A stretch of DNA of 64,000 bases. Origin: PXAP01 sp964421595 (GTDB lineage: Bacteria; Bacteroidota; Bacteroidia; Bacteroidales; PUMT01). Each line of letters opens with the position of its first letter. Positions within the stretch are counted from its first letter, which is position 1. This document shows, one piece after another, positions 8,765 through 18,700 of the stretch. A program made the position numbers and the translations under genes. The notes beneath the pieces are model-generated. The model worked only from the letters and a program-made list of their open reading frames with translations. It did not search any database and was not told the DNA's origin. The stretch is from the NCBI GenBank assembly GCA_964421595.1, contig CAYQXY010000013.1:49894-113893 (forward strand), given 5' to 3'.

Positions 8765-10165
8765 TTACCTGTTAGAGGGCCTGGCCGCCTGCCCGTTACC
8801 TCCGTTGGTGCGAAGTTCTCTAAGCCTGGCTTCCCTTTCCTGGAGAACCCTTTCTTCTTCAGCTCTTCGTTCAGCTTCCAGTGACTTTTCCATCTCCTTT
8901 TTTTCTGCGATAACAGCTATGAGGTCTTCGCCAACCAGCCTGTAGTTATCAGGATTTGAGGGTGTGGTAAGGTACACACGATCATTGGCTGCAAGTCCGT
9001 GCTCAATTATCACATGGTTGTCATTGGCACTTCCAAGTACTACAATCTGTTTAGTTCCATCACGCTTGTATACATAAGGTATGCTGTCGACAAGATTGAT
9101 TGCTTCCAGAGGCACATAGAGTACATCTTCAAAAGTCTGGGTAACTATGACGTTACTGGTTGTCATTGCGGGCCGGAGTATCGGGTCGTATTCATTGATC
9201 CTGATCAGAACTTCAAATACTTTTGCGTCAGTATTGGGCATCTGTTCGCCGACATTGGCAACCTGTATAATTCTGCCACTGTATTGTCTTTCCGGAAAGG
9301 CATCAACACCAATCCTTACCACCTGGCCATTCTTGATTTTGCTTACATCAATTTCATTCACATATGTCCTTGTGAGCATTGAGGAAAGATCGGGAAGAGT
9401 AGCAACAGTGAGGTCCCATGGACTAATACTTGATCCTACAGTTCTCCGTTGTCCGTTCCATTCCCTGTGGTAAATAACCATCCCCGATTTTGGTGCCCGA
9501 ATAGTAAATTTGTCAAGTACATTAAGCATCTCCTGGTGCCTTCTTCTTTGCTGGGCAAGGTTGATGGCTGCTTCATTCATATCTTCCATTGCCTGCTTAA
9601 TTCTAAGCTGATAATTCTGAGTGGACTGCTCAAGTGCCCTCTGAGCCCGGTCAAGATTGATCTCCTCCTGTCTTATTGTTGCAGGAGGTTCAAATTTGGA
9701 CTGTTCAAGTGTCAGCTGCCTCTCTTCAAGGTTATATTTCAGATTTATCAGCTCATCACGGAGATTACTGAGGGTTATAGTAGTATCGAGCTGGGTCCTT
9801 GTGTACTGTGCTTCGGCCCGTTCCAGCTCATCTTCCATGTCTTTAAGGGTGTTGTCAGATTCGGAGCGGTCAAGCAAGGCAACATAATCGCCGGAATCAA
9901 CCACTGTACCTTCAGGAATAAGATCCTGAATACGTATATTGCCAATCCTCAGGTTCCTGCTTCGTAATTCTGCAGGACCCATTATCTGTTCTGAACGTTC
10001 CGCCTGCAATTCACCAGTAATAGTAACCAGAACTTCAAATTTTCCGCTTTGAACGGGTACCTCCAGCATGGCAACATTCTCTTTTTCCCCGGCCAGGGCA
10101 TATATGATAATACCCAATACCAAACCGCCGATTATAACTGATGTAATTATTACACTTCTCTTCAT
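8765..10165 (-). CDS. HlyD/MacA-family periplasmic adaptor
   Basis: A 466-residue membrane fusion protein joining an inner-membrane transporter to TolC. Seen: a membrane anchor (about residues 5-27), the barrel-sandwich half-motif ending VVDSGDYVALLD (about 90-105), a long coiled-coil hairpin (about 110-225), the second half-motif FTIRAPKSGMV (about 230) and a beta-barrel region (about 265-370). The last 50 residues are a charged, Glu/Arg-rich helix ending in a Gly/Asn-rich tail, longer than usual. First gene of the efflux operon; the ATG at 10165 directly precedes the basic-hydrophobic anchor. Upstream to glmM are about 240 bases with no gene. Confidence 0.9.
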   Translation of the reverse strand: MKRSVIITSVIIGGLVLGIIIYALAGEKENVAMLEVPVQSGKFEVLVTITGELQAERSEQIMGPAELRSRNLRIGNIRIQDLIPEGTVVDSGDYVALLDRSESDNTLKDMEDELERAEAQYTRTQLDTTITLSNLRDELINLKYNLEERQLTLEQSKFEPPATIRQEEINLDRAQRALEQSTQNYQLRIKQAMEDMNEAAINLAQQRRRHQEMLNVLDKFTIRAPKSGMVIYHREWNGQRRTVGSSISPWDLTVATLPDLSSMLTRTYVNEIDVSKIKNGQVVRIGVDAFPERQYSGRIIQVANVGEQMPNTDAKVFEVLIRINEYDPILRPAMTTSNVIVTQTFEDVLYVPLEAINLVDSIPYVYKRDGTKQIVVLGSANDNHVIIEHGLAANDRVYLTTPSNPDNYRLVGEDLIAVIAEKKEMEKSLEAERRAEEERVLQEREARLRELRTNGGNGQAARPSNR

Positions 10166-10403
10166 TTTTCGGTTGATTATTATTAATTACTTATTTGCAG
10201 CTGCCATTTGTACTTTTATTCGGGCAAATGAATGCTTTGTCAAAGAAACAAAAAATCAATCCCAATAAATTAGTACTTAACTTTTTTTAACCAATACAGA
10301 CCTTATTATTCCTGCTTTGGTTCATTCCTTTCTGTTATGAGGTTAAAAGATTAAAAAGGTTTAATTATACCAGCAAATTTTTAGTTATTTTAACTCTTTT
10401 AGT

Positions 10404-11786
10404 TTACTCTGATTTAATCTTTTCTATAATCAAAAGAGCAAGATTCTCTGCTGTTGCTTTGTCACTTCCCTCAGAATAGATCCTGATAATGGGCTCTGTA
10501 TTGGATTTCCTCAGGTGTACCCAGCCCTCGGGGAAGTCAATTCTCAAGCCATCAATCTCATTTATTTCATGATCAGAATAATAATTTTTAATTCTGTTAA
10601 GCACACTGTCAACATCGATGCCTGCTGAAAGTTCGATCTTGTTCTTTGAAAGGTAATAATCAGGGTATTTTTTTCGTAGTTCACTGCATTTTTTACCCGA
10701 TCTGGCGAGATGGGTCAGGAATAGGGCTATGCCAACCAGTGCATCACGTCCGTAATGAAGTTCAGGGTAAATTATACCCCCGTTCCCTTCGCCTCCTATT
10801 ACCGCTCCGGTAAGTTTCATTTGAGTAGTTACGTTCACTTCTCCAACGGCTGAAGCGGTGTAGCTGAAACCATATTCTGCGGTGAGTTCTCCAAGTGCTT
10901 TTGTTGATGAAAGGTTTGAAACTGTGTTCCCGGGTGTATTCATTAAAATATGATCGGCAACTGCAACAAGAGTGTATTCTTCACCAAACATGCTACCGTC
11001 TTCATTTACTATTGCCAGCCTGTCAACATCAGGGTCAGTGGCAAACCCCACATCGGCATTATTCCCGGTAACTGCAGCAGAAAGTTCTGTGAGATGCTCC
11101 GGTAATGGTTCAGGATTATGAGGGAAAACACCGGTTGGTTCACAATAAAGTTTAACTGTATGCTCAACACCAAGGGCTGTAAGCAACTCGGGTATAATTA
11201 AACCCCCAACAGAATTCACGCAGTCAATCACTACCCTGAAATTACTTTTTCTGATTGCTTCAACATCTACCAGAGGCAGATCGAGAATAGCACCGATATG
11301 CTTTTTATTAAAATCTGCATCAGTATCATATTTTCCCAGGGCAGATACAGATGCGTAATCAAACTCTTCCCCTGCAGCAATATCCAGCAATTCGATACCT
11401 GCTTCAGCCGAGAGAAACTCTCCATTGCTGTCAAGAAGTTTCAATGCATTCCACTGAGCAGGATTATGACTGGCTGTTAGGATGATGCCTCCATCGGCGT
11501 TTTTCATTTCTACTGCCATTTCAACAGTAGGAGTAGATGCAAATCCAAGATCAGTAACATGAATACCCATTCCCATAAGCGTCCCGCAAACCAAATGGTT
11601 CACCATGTTTCCGGAAATTCTTGAATCCCGGCCTATGATCACCCTGTATTTTTCTTTGGTTGCCTGTTTCCTGATCCAGATGGCGTAGGCAGATGTGAAT
11701 TTGACCAGATCAAGCGGAGTCAGTCCTTCTCCGGGAAGGCCTCCAATTGTGCCACGAATTCCCGATATGGATTTTATAAGTGTCAT
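10404..11786 (-). CDS. glmM: Phosphoglucosamine mutase-type phosphohexomutase
   Basis: Converts glucosamine-6-phosphate to glucosamine-1-phosphate for cell-wall and LPS precursors. The 460-residue protein has the alpha-D-phosphohexomutase layout: phosphoserine loop TASHNP with Ser106, metal-binding loop DPDVDRLA (about 246-253), sugar-binding loop near 335, and the phosphate-binding R-K-S-N-T-E-P-I-I-R segment near the C-terminus. The sugar loop reads GEGNGG, where E. coli GlmM has GEQSGH and PMM/PGM has GEMSGH, so substrate choice between glucosamine, mannose and glucose phosphates is not certain; glmM is the usual assignment for Bacteroidota proteins of this form. It is transcribed alone, divergent from the rluB-type gene. 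Confidence 0.85.
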   Translation of the reverse strand: MTLIKSISGIRGTIGGLPGEGLTPLDLVKFTSAYAIWIRKQATKEKYRVIIGRDSRISGNMVNHLVCGTLMGMGIHVTDLGFASTPTVEMAVEMKNADGGIILTASHNPAQWNALKLLDSNGEFLSAEAGIELLDIAAGEEFDYASVSALGKYDTDADFNKKHIGAILDLPLVDVEAIRKSNFRVVIDCVNSVGGLIIPELLTALGVEHTVKLYCEPTGVFPHNPEPLPEHLTELSAAVTGNNADVGFATDPDVDRLAIVNEDGSMFGEEYTLVAVADHILMNTPGNTVSNLSSTKALGELTAEYGFSYTASAVGEVNVTTQMKLTGAVIGGEGNGGIIYPELHYGRDALVGIALFLTHLARSGKKCSELRKKYPDYYLSKNKIELSAGIDVDSVLNRIKNYYSDHEINEIDGLRIDFPEGWVHLRKSNTEPIIRIYSEGSDKATAENLALLIIEKIKSE

Positions 11787-11901
11787 ATTAATTTTTTTTT
11801 GTTGGAAAGCGAAGTTAAGTTAATTGTTTTAAATCAGGAAAATATTTTAGGATCATCCCGATAGAGTAGAGCAGCATGGTGGCATTATGGCTTTAAAATA
11901 T

Positions 11902-11909
11902 TAACTTTG
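11902..11909 (+). promoter_or_regulatory. Probable -7 element for the pseudouridine synthase gene
   Basis: TAACTTTG matches the Bacteroidota -7 consensus TAnnTTTG and lies 38 bases before the ATG at 11947. I see no good TTTG at -33, so this rests on one element. Confidence 0.45.
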
Positions 11910-11946
11910 CAACATTAATTAACTCACCTTATTAAACAAAACCACT

Positions 11947-12876
11947 ATGAAGGACAGGAATACACGCGGCCCGGGAAAAAGAACACCGGTAAAAGGAAGC
12001 AGACCTTCAGGTAAACCAGATGACAAGGAAGTTCCCTTCTCAAAATTCAGGAATAAAAAGCCTGTGCTTGAAAGACTGGATACGCAGGATGCAGAAAAGA
12101 ACAGAAGCATTATAGGAAAAGGAGGAGATCAGGTTCCGAAAAAAGCATTTAATGATCCAAAGTTAATAAGACTCAACCGGTATATTGCAAATTCAGGCGT
12201 ATGCTCAAGGCGGGAAGCCGATGAATATATACTGGCCGGGCATGTTCATGTAAATGACAAACTGGTAAAGGAGGTCGGAACTAAAGTAACATATTCTGAT
12301 ATTGTGAGGTTCAAGGGTAAAAAGCTGAATCCGGAGAAAAAGATTTATTTGTTACTTAACAAACCTAAGGATTATATAACAACTGTCGACGATCCTCATG
12401 CAAAGCGTACAGTAATGGAACTGGTCAGGAATTCCTGCAGGGAGAGAATTTATCCTGTCGGGCGACTGGACAGGAACACTACAGGTTTATTGCTCTTCAC
12501 GAATGACGGGGAACTAACAAAGAAACTCACCCACCCTTCTCATAAAATCATTAAAATATATCAGGCCGGTTTGGACAGGCCACTTGAACGTGCCGACATG
12601 GAAAAGATAGTTTCAGGGCTTGAGCTCGACGATGGTCCTGTAGAGGTTGATGAGATCAGCTGGATTGATGAATCGGATAAATCAAAGGTAGGTGTTCAGT
12701 TACATTCAGGAAAGAACCGGATCATAAGGCGCATTTTTAAACATCTTGATTATAATGTGGTAAAGCTTGACAGGGTGTTTTTCGCAGGCCTGACCAAAAA
12801 AAATCTACCAAGGGGGAAATGGAGATTTCTGGACGAAAAAGAAGTGAACCGCCTGAAAATGAATATTTTCAGTTGA
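11947..12876 (+). CDS. rRNA pseudouridine synthase, RsuA/RluB family
   Basis: Isomerises a uridine in ribosomal RNA. The 309-residue protein has a basic, probably disordered N-terminal extension (1-70, rich in Lys, Arg, Gly and Pro), an S4 RNA-binding domain (about 72-120, RLNRYIANSGVCSRREAD) and the catalytic domain with GRLDRNTTGLLLFTNDG, where Asp175 is the catalytic aspartate. The C-terminal GKNRIIRRIFKHL motif is also typical. RluB acts on 23S rRNA and RsuA on 16S; the sequence does not decide, though RluB-like is the more usual Bacteroidota annotation. The long N-terminal tail is common in this phylum. Divergent from glmM. Confidence 0.9.
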   Translation: MKDRNTRGPGKRTPVKGSRPSGKPDDKEVPFSKFRNKKPVLERLDTQDAEKNRSIIGKGGDQVPKKAFNDPKLIRLNRYIANSGVCSRREADEYILAGHVHVNDKLVKEVGTKVTYSDIVRFKGKKLNPEKKIYLLLNKPKDYITTVDDPHAKRTVMELVRNSCRERIYPVGRLDRNTTGLLLFTNDGELTKKLTHPSHKIIKIYQAGLDRPLERADMEKIVSGLELDDGPVEVDEISWIDESDKSKVGVQLHSGKNRIIRRIFKHLDYNVVKLDRVFFAGLTKKNLPRGKWRFLDEKEVNRLKMNIFS

Positions 12877-12985
12877 TTATATGATAATCCGCTTTTTTTA
12901 TTAAGCCGATATGATTCAGACCGGCTGGTGATTTTCACCCTTTGATGCCGGATATCCCTGAATTTAATGTTTATTATTCTTAAGA

Positions 12986-13231
12986 ATGCAGAAAGTTCTT
13001 CTTCTTTTTATTATAGCAAGTTTAAACGGACCATCAGCGATGTTTTTGCTTTCAGGTCAGGATATAATACAGGGCAGGGTTATTGATGCAGAGACTGGTG
13101 AACCATTGCCTTTTGTCAATATTGTATTTAATCAGAAAGGAACGGGCACAACAATTTCGCTGGACGGATATTTTTCAATAGACAGCCGGGTTCAGCCGGA
13201 TTTCCTTAAATTAAGTGGGCTAGAATATTAA
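12986..13231 (+). pseudogene. Truncated CarboxypepD_reg-like (DUF5686-type) gene remnant
   Basis: An 81-residue frame with a signal peptide (about 1-25) followed by the start of a carboxypeptidase-regulatory-like beta-sandwich: IIQGRVIDAETGEPLPFVNI and GTTISLDGYFSID. This fold normally continues through another strand and then opens into a protein of several hundred residues (TonB receptor or DUF5686 type). Here the frame stops at GLEY within the domain, and era begins only 27 bases later, so there is no room for the rest even after a frameshift. I read it as the 5-prime remnant of a longer gene removed by deletion. Expression of a short secreted peptide is possible but unlikely to be functional. 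Confidence 0.65.
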
Positions 13232-13258
13232 CCTTGGATAAAACAAACAAATAGGAAT

Positions 13259-14161
13259 ATGGCAGAAAATTTAAATGAGACACCTCACAAATCAGGTTTT
13301 GTCAATATACTTGGAAACCCGAATGTTGGAAAATCGACAATTATGAATGAACTGGTTGGTGAAAGATTGTCAATAATTACCTCCAAGGCCCAGACTACAA
13401 GGCACAGAATTATGGGGATAGTGAACGGAGAGGATTTTCAGATAATTTATTCCGATACACCGGGTATTATAAAGCCAATTTATAAGCTTCATGAATCGAT
13501 GATGAAGTATGTGCATAAGGCTGTTTCCGATGCCGATATCCTTATGTATGTTGCAGAATTTGGTGAGGATCCGGGTAACAGGCATGAATACCTTGAAAAA
13601 ATAGGAAAGTTAAGTATCCCGGTTTTGCTGCTGATTAATAAAATTGATCTGGGAACACAGGAGGCTCTTGAATTTAAGGTTTCGAAATGGCAGGAAGTAC
13701 TGCCTGCGGCTGTTATAATTCCTGTTTCCGCTAAAGAAAAGTTTAACATTTCTGCAGTATTCGACAAAATTTTAGAGTTGCTGCCTGAATCTCCTCCTTT
13801 TTATCCAAAAGATACCCTGACAGACAGATCAGAGCGTTTTTTTGCATCAGAAATAATCAGGGAAAAGATACTTCTTAATTACCAGAAGGAAATTCCATAT
13901 TCATCGGAAATTGAAATAGAAGAGTTCGTTGAAAATGAAGATATAATCCGTATCAGGGCGATTATTCATGTTATAAGGGAAACCCAGAAAGGAATAATAA
14001 TTGGGAAGAAAGGGGCTGCCCTTAAAAAAACCGGCACTGAAGCAAGGATCAATATGGAAGATTTTTTCGGTAAAAAGGTCTTTCTTGAGATGTATGTAAA
14101 GGTTAATAAAGACTGGAGGTCAAAGGATCAGCAACTAAGAAGGTTCGGTTATACAAAATGA
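13259..14161 (+). CDS. era: GTPase Era
   Basis: Ribosome-associated GTPase needed for 16S rRNA maturation and 30S assembly. The 300-residue protein shows the G1 loop GNPNVGKS (19-26), G3 SDTPG (about 65), G4 NKID (about 127), and a C-terminal KH domain with GIIIGKKGAALKK (about 243-255). Length matches the family. It follows the truncated gene on the same strand by 27 bases, and der lies about 250 bases further on. No strong promoter was seen directly upstream. Confidence 0.97.
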   Translation: MAENLNETPHKSGFVNILGNPNVGKSTIMNELVGERLSIITSKAQTTRHRIMGIVNGEDFQIIYSDTPGIIKPIYKLHESMMKYVHKAVSDADILMYVAEFGEDPGNRHEYLEKIGKLSIPVLLLINKIDLGTQEALEFKVSKWQEVLPAAVIIPVSAKEKFNISAVFDKILELLPESPPFYPKDTLTDRSERFFASEIIREKILLNYQKEIPYSSEIEIEEFVENEDIIRIRAIIHVIRETQKGIIIGKKGAALKKTGTEARINMEDFFGKKVFLEMYVKVNKDWRSKDQQLRRFGYTK

Positions 14162-14414
14162 TGGAATTACAGGAAATTTGTTTTGTTCATTGCCCTCCTT
14201 CTTCCGGGCATTAAGAGGCAGGCGTTATAAAGCATTCCCACATCAGAGGAACCTCTTAATTGCTGACGATGACGCCAAAAGCAGGAATTACATGAGTGTA
14301 AACTGATTAATTTGGTGTTAATATAGATAACTGATAATAAGCAATTAAAAAAAGGTAGTCAGAATTGATTAAGGAAGGCAATTTAGGATTGGATAATATA
14401 TTAATTTAAATAAA

Positions 14415-15725
14415 ATGAGTCATTTAGTAGCAATTGTAGGCAGACCTAATGTAGGTAAATCTACTCTTTTCAACAGGTTATGTGGTGAACGGAAAGCCAT
14501 AGTCGATGAATTGTCAGGAGTTACCCGGGACCGGCACTACGGGAAGTCTGACTGGAATGGTAAGGAATTTTCACTCATCGATACTGGCGGGTATATCACC
14601 AATTCTGATGATGTGTTTGAAGATGAGATACGTAAACAGGTTTTTCTGGCAATGGAAGAGGCCGATTCAGTCCTGTTTATTGTTGATGTTGTGAGTGGGA
14701 TAACTGATCTTGATGAGACTATAGCCGGCATACTCAGGAAAAGTGGAAAAAGAACTCTCGTTGTAGTGAACAAGGTGGATAATTCGCAGAGATTTTATGA
14801 GGCAAATGTATTCTATAGTCTGGGTCTGGGTGATATTTTTCCTGTCTCGGCAATGAATGGCTCCGGAACGGGTGAACTTCTTGATGCGCTGGTAAAAAAT
14901 TACTCACTGCCTGAGGAAGTAACAGAAGAAAAAGCAGATATCCCCAAATTTACTATTGTAGGCAGGCCGAATGTGGGCAAATCATCTCTTACAAATGCAT
15001 TGCTCGGTGAGGAAAGGAACATAGTAACACCTGTGCCGGGTACCACAAGAGATTCCATTCACTCTTACTATAATAAATTCGGGCATGAATTTTTGCTGAT
15101 TGATACTGCCGGACTTCGTAAGAAAGGTAAGGCCATGGATAATATAGAATTCTATTCAGTAATGAGGTCGGTCAGGGCTATAGAGAGTGCCGATGTCTGC
15201 CTGCTGATGATCGATGCAACGCGGGGCATTGAGTCTCAGGATGTCACTATATTCAATTTGATTGTCAGGAATAAAAAAGGAGTGGTAATTCTTGTAAATA
15301 AGTGGGATCTTGTCGAAAAAGGTTCAAATTCGGTTGATGAATTTACAAAAGTCGTTAAAGAACGAATTTCCCCGTTCGATGATGTTCCGGTAATTTTTAC
15401 TTCTGCCCTTACAAAACAACGAATTCATAAAACCCTTGAAACTGCCGTTGAGGTATTTGAAAGACGCAGGAAGAGGATATCAACTTCAAAACTTAATGAG
15501 ACCCTTAGGCAGGCCGTAGATCAGTTCCACCCTCCCGCGGTTAAAGGAAAGTACATCAAGATAAATTACGTAACACAATTGCCAGTATATACCCCCGCAT
15601 TCGTATTCTTTTGCAACCTGCCTCAATACATCAGAGACCCCTATAAAAGATACCTTGAAAACAGGTTGAGAGAAACATATAATTTTACAGGTGTGCCACT
15701 TCAGCTTTTTTTCAGGAAGAAATAG
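14415..15725 (+). CDS. der: GTPase Der (EngA)
   Basis: Double GTPase acting in 50S ribosome assembly. The 436-residue protein has two complete G domains in tandem: G1 loops GRPNVGKS near residues 9 and 183, G3 DTGG and DTAG, and G4 NKVD and NKWD, followed by the C-terminal KH-like domain (about 350-436) ending QLFFRKK. Era and der adjacency is common in Bacteroidota. It converges with the propeller-phosphatase gene, 44 bases apart; the short palindromic TAACCAACCGGTTA between them is too weak to call a terminator. Confidence 0.97.
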   Translation: MSHLVAIVGRPNVGKSTLFNRLCGERKAIVDELSGVTRDRHYGKSDWNGKEFSLIDTGGYITNSDDVFEDEIRKQVFLAMEEADSVLFIVDVVSGITDLDETIAGILRKSGKRTLVVVNKVDNSQRFYEANVFYSLGLGDIFPVSAMNGSGTGELLDALVKNYSLPEEVTEEKADIPKFTIVGRPNVGKSSLTNALLGEERNIVTPVPGTTRDSIHSYYNKFGHEFLLIDTAGLRKKGKAMDNIEFYSVMRSVRAIESADVCLLMIDATRGIESQDVTIFNLIVRNKKGVVILVNKWDLVEKGSNSVDEFTKVVKERISPFDDVPVIFTSALTKQRIHKTLETAVEVFERRRKRISTSKLNETLRQAVDQFHPPAVKGKYIKINYVTQLPVYTPAFVFFCNLPQYIRDPYKRYLENRLRETYNFTGVPLQLFFRKK

Positions 15726-15769
15726 TGCCATCTGTCATGACCTGAGTATATAAATTGATAACCAACCGG

Positions 15770-18700
15770 TTAAATTTTTATACCCATAAACAGTACATCG
15801 TCAACCTGCTCAAAATCACCTTTCCACAGGTTGAAGTTATTCCGTACATGTTCCTGCTGTTCTTTCATCGGCTTCATGCATATATCGGACAGCAGGTTTT
15901 TTAGCCTTACAATTTTATATTTTTTACCCAACGGTCCGCCGAACTGATCGGTATAACCATCTGAAAACAGATAGACTATATCACCAGGTTGAAGCTGGTA
16001 TCCCTGATTCTCAAATTCTTTTTCCTCGTTAATATATCCGCCGATGGAACTGCGGCTGCCCCTTATGTACAACATCTCTCCATTGTGAAGGATCATTATT
16101 GGACGCATTGCAGAAGAAAATCGCAGATAATGGGTTTTCAGGTCAAATTCACATACGGTAATATCCATGCCGTCAGTTGATTTGCCCATGCTGTTCTGGT
16201 TGAGCGTACTGGTAATCTCCCTGTCGAGAGTCCCGAGTACCTCCGATGGTGAATTTACATCCTCACGCATACAAATATCCTTTATAAGCGTAGTGCCAAT
16301 CATTGACATAAAAGCTCCGGGAACACCATGACCGGTGGAGTCGGCACAAACAATAAGGAATTTGCTTTCAGTTGTTTTGTCAAACCAGTAAAAATCGCCA
16401 CTTACAATGTCCCGGGGCTGATAAAATACAAATGATTCATTAAAGTTTTCCTCAATTTTTGATACCGGAGGCAAGATGCTTGCCTGTATTCTCTGGGCAT
16501 AATTAATACTGTCGGTAATATCTTTGTTTTTATGCTCTATTTCAGCTTTTTGTTCAACTACTTCCCTGGTCCGGATTTCAAGTTCGATCTCAATTCTTTC
16601 CTTCTCAAGACGCAGGTTCCGTTCCCGGATCTTAATAACCATATAGATCAATAGAATAGTGAGGGAAATCAGAGAAAGATAGAAGTACCATTTTTTCCAG
16701 AAAGGTTGCTCAATGCTTATCAAAAGGGACATAGGGGTTTCAGTAACAATACCTTCTGCACTGTAGGCACGAACCAAAAATGTAAAATTTCCATCATCCA
16801 GCCTTGAATAATATGCAAATCTCTGTGGCGAAAGATCAGACCAGTCAAGATCATACCCGTCAAGTTTATACTGATACATAACTTTGCCGGGGTCTGCAAA
16901 GTTTAGTCCGATGAATTCAATCCTGACCTTATAACTTCCGTATGGAAGGGATACACCCGGGGGACTGCCATATTCCTCATCAGAAATGAGAAGCGAAGTA
17001 ATATTCAGAAGGGGAGGGGAAAATGATGGCTTTTCGTTTGAGACATTATAGGATACCAGGCCTTCCGTGGTGCCAAAAAGCAATGTTCCTTCGGAAGTTT
17101 TATGAACAGAGTTAAAATTAACATCCCCCCTGATTGAATATTCAGTACCGTATGTCCTTACAAAAAAAGTTTCCGGGTTAACCCTGCTTAAACCAAGTCT
17201 GTGGCCAACCCAGATATCTCCGTCCGGACCTGTAATCAGACTGTAACAGAAATCGGAATGGAGGCCATCAGATGAGGATATTTGAATTATCGTATCATTA
17301 GCTATTTTGATTATTCCGTTTCTGCCGGTAGCCGCCCATATATTACCTCTGTTATCCTGGGTAACCGCGATAAATTCCAGTTCAACTCCGGTGCTGATAA
17401 CAGTATTATTGGTAATATCCATTAATCTGTTACCCCTGGTTGAGACCCAGTCATTGTTTTCATTGTCATTATAAATGCTTCTGATAAAATTATGGGTCAG
17501 GCCTTCATTTGTACGATAATTCTTTATTTCTCCGCTTGAAAGGTTAAATTCAATCACACCGTTACTTGTTGCGGCAATCAGAATGTTATCACGGCAAATC
17601 AGGTCATTGATGTTGTTCTCCAGCGAGTTGTCAGATTGATGGAATGATTCTGCTTTTTCACTACCCTGTTTCAGCCTGTAGATTCCATTATCTTCAGTAC
17701 CTATCCATAGATCTCCGTGATTACATGAAGTCAGGGCCTTCACCCTGTCAAACGGTAAACCACGGCCTGTACCATGAAATTGTGCCCCTTCAAAATTTTT
17801 CCCGATCTGAAGAAGTCCGCTTTCACCTCCAAGCCAGATACTGTTATTGTCAGAATGTACTGCAAATATATTTTTACCGAAAGGTTCTCCAAAAGAAGGA
17901 AAAAAGCTGAAAGTTTCATCAATAAGCATTGACAGTCCGTCAAAAGTATTGAACCAGTAATTATCCTCACGATCCTGGAATATCCCGTAAACATGGTTTG
18001 CCGCCAATCCGTTTGCCATGGATATTCTCCTTATTTCATGATTTACGCCGGGATTAAAGTAATTGCTGATTTTAAATGCACCCTGTCCCCATGTGCTTAC
18101 CCATATATTCTCCCTGTTGTCGAGGGAAACAGATTGAACCCTGGCACTACCAAGGAGTGACAGTGATCCGGGTCTGACAACTGTATATCCTTCTGCGGTT
18201 TCTTCCTGAAGATGAAACAGACCCATTTCCCTTGTCCCGGCAAAAATCCCCTTCTCACCAAAATTCCTTATAACATCTACTGTTACACGGGGAAATCCGG
18301 CGACCGGCCCAATCAGCTCAGGTTCCTTTCCCTCACTGTAATTATAATTAAACAATCCTTCAAATGAACCTATCAGCAGTTCGCCATCCCTTCCGGGTGC
18401 CATGGCTGTTATGGTAGTGAATTTAAAACTATCCTGCCATAGAATGACATTTCCTGAATCGTCAACTACCAGTATTCCGTTCTGTTGCGAAGCTATCAGT
18501 ATGTTTCCGCGGTCGTCTTCAGCTATTGCTGTAATCCGGGAACTTAATCCCTGATTTTCAACATTGGATATTTTGTTATTCTCAAGGACTGTTATGCTGC
18601 CGTCATCGTATCCGAACCATATTCTGTCCTTCGAATCATGAAAACTTGAGTAAATAAGATCTGTCGGCAGCGAATCACCTGTTGGGTTAGTCTCGAATTC

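Noticed and set aside
9449..9967. 172-codon plus-strand frame
   Set aside because: Shadow of the adaptor gene; the minus-strand translation has clear HlyD motifs and operon context.
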